A stretch of DNA of 64,000 nucleotides, from positions 12,444,955-12,508,954 of the forward strand of contig OZ025217.1 of NCBI GenBank assembly GCA_964019055.1, written 5' to 3'. The notes beneath the pieces are model-generated. The model worked only from the letters and a program-made list of their open reading frames with translations. It was not told where the DNA came from and searched no databases. Positions 63,859 through 64,000 of the stretch are shown here, one piece after another; positions within the stretch are counted from its first letter, which is position 1; the number at the start of each line of letters is the position of its first letter. The position numbers were made by a program, and so were the translations under genes. Source of the DNA: Anthopleura xanthogrammica (taxonomy: Eukaryota > Cnidaria > Anthozoa > Actiniaria > Actiniidae).

Positions 63859-64000
63859 GGTTAGGGTTAGGGTTAGGGTTAGGGTTAGGGTTAGGGTTAG
63901 GGTTAGGGTTAGGGTTAGGGTTAGGGTTAGGGTTAGGGTTAGGGTTAGGGTTAGGGTTAGGGTTAGGGTTAGGGTTAGGGTTAGGGTTAGGGTTAGGGTT
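63334..64000 (+). repeat. Telomere, (TTAGGG)n
   Basis: About 110 units to the window edge. Variant units (TTTAGGG, TTAGGGG, TTAGG) occur between 63488 and about 63840; the last 160 bp are uniform. G-rich strand runs 5'->3' toward the right, so the chromosome end is to the right. Confidence 0.97.

Overview
The window is metazoan nuclear DNA that runs into a chromosome end. The protein genes have animal orthologues, short phase-consistent introns and AATAAA signals, and the right edge is about 670 bp of (TTAGGG)n written 5'->3' toward the end, as expected for the G-rich strand of a telomere. Low GC, CR1/L2-like LINE remains, many TIR and fold-back MITEs and a Helentron-like non-autonomous family suggest a non-bilaterian animal, perhaps a cnidarian. 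That placement is an impression, not a demonstration.

Left half (1-38 kb), gene-bearing. Two exons of a REEP5/6-type ER-shaping protein (minus, cut by the window edge); a doubtful unknown exon; an intronless secreted PI-PLC-X-like protein with extra domains; a 12-exon mitochondrial NAD-isocitrate dehydrogenase alpha subunit (IDH3A); a 17-exon membrane-anchored proprotein convertase of PCSK5/furin type; a head-to-head pair SFR1 (minus, recombination accessory factor) and C3orf38 homologue (plus); and a second head-to-head pair, an unnamed multi-CxxC zinc/SAM-methyltransferase protein (minus) and METTL18 (plus, histidine methyltransferase). SFR1, REEP and GFER have no long ORFs and were assembled exon by exon from splice sites and frame.

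Middle (38-47 kb). One gene, the FAD sulfhydryl oxidase GFER/ALR (minus), is spread over 8.3 kb as three small exons. Its introns hold a 15-bp minisatellite of about 0.9 kb, a 3.3-kb TTAA-bounded element with ~1-kb inverted arms, and another TTAA-bounded MITE.

Right part (47-64 kb). I found no supportable gene. It is a mosaic of MITEs, fold-backs and tandem repeats (70/75-bp, 20-bp, 15-bp, 14-bp and 10-bp arrays), then a subtelomeric block: ~90-bp units carrying TTAGGG-like motifs, a CCCTAA-oriented interstitial telomeric tract, 16 copies of a ~179-bp satellite, short AAGGGT-type repeats, then the telomere.

The genes are mostly unrelated housekeeping functions (ER shape, TCA cycle, protein maturation, recombination, methylation, intermembrane-space oxidation) and do not form a pathway. 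The most unusual items are the zinc/methyltransferase fusion, the multidomain intronless PLC-like gene, and several transposon insertions whose empty sites can be reconstructed because they landed in tandem repeats.
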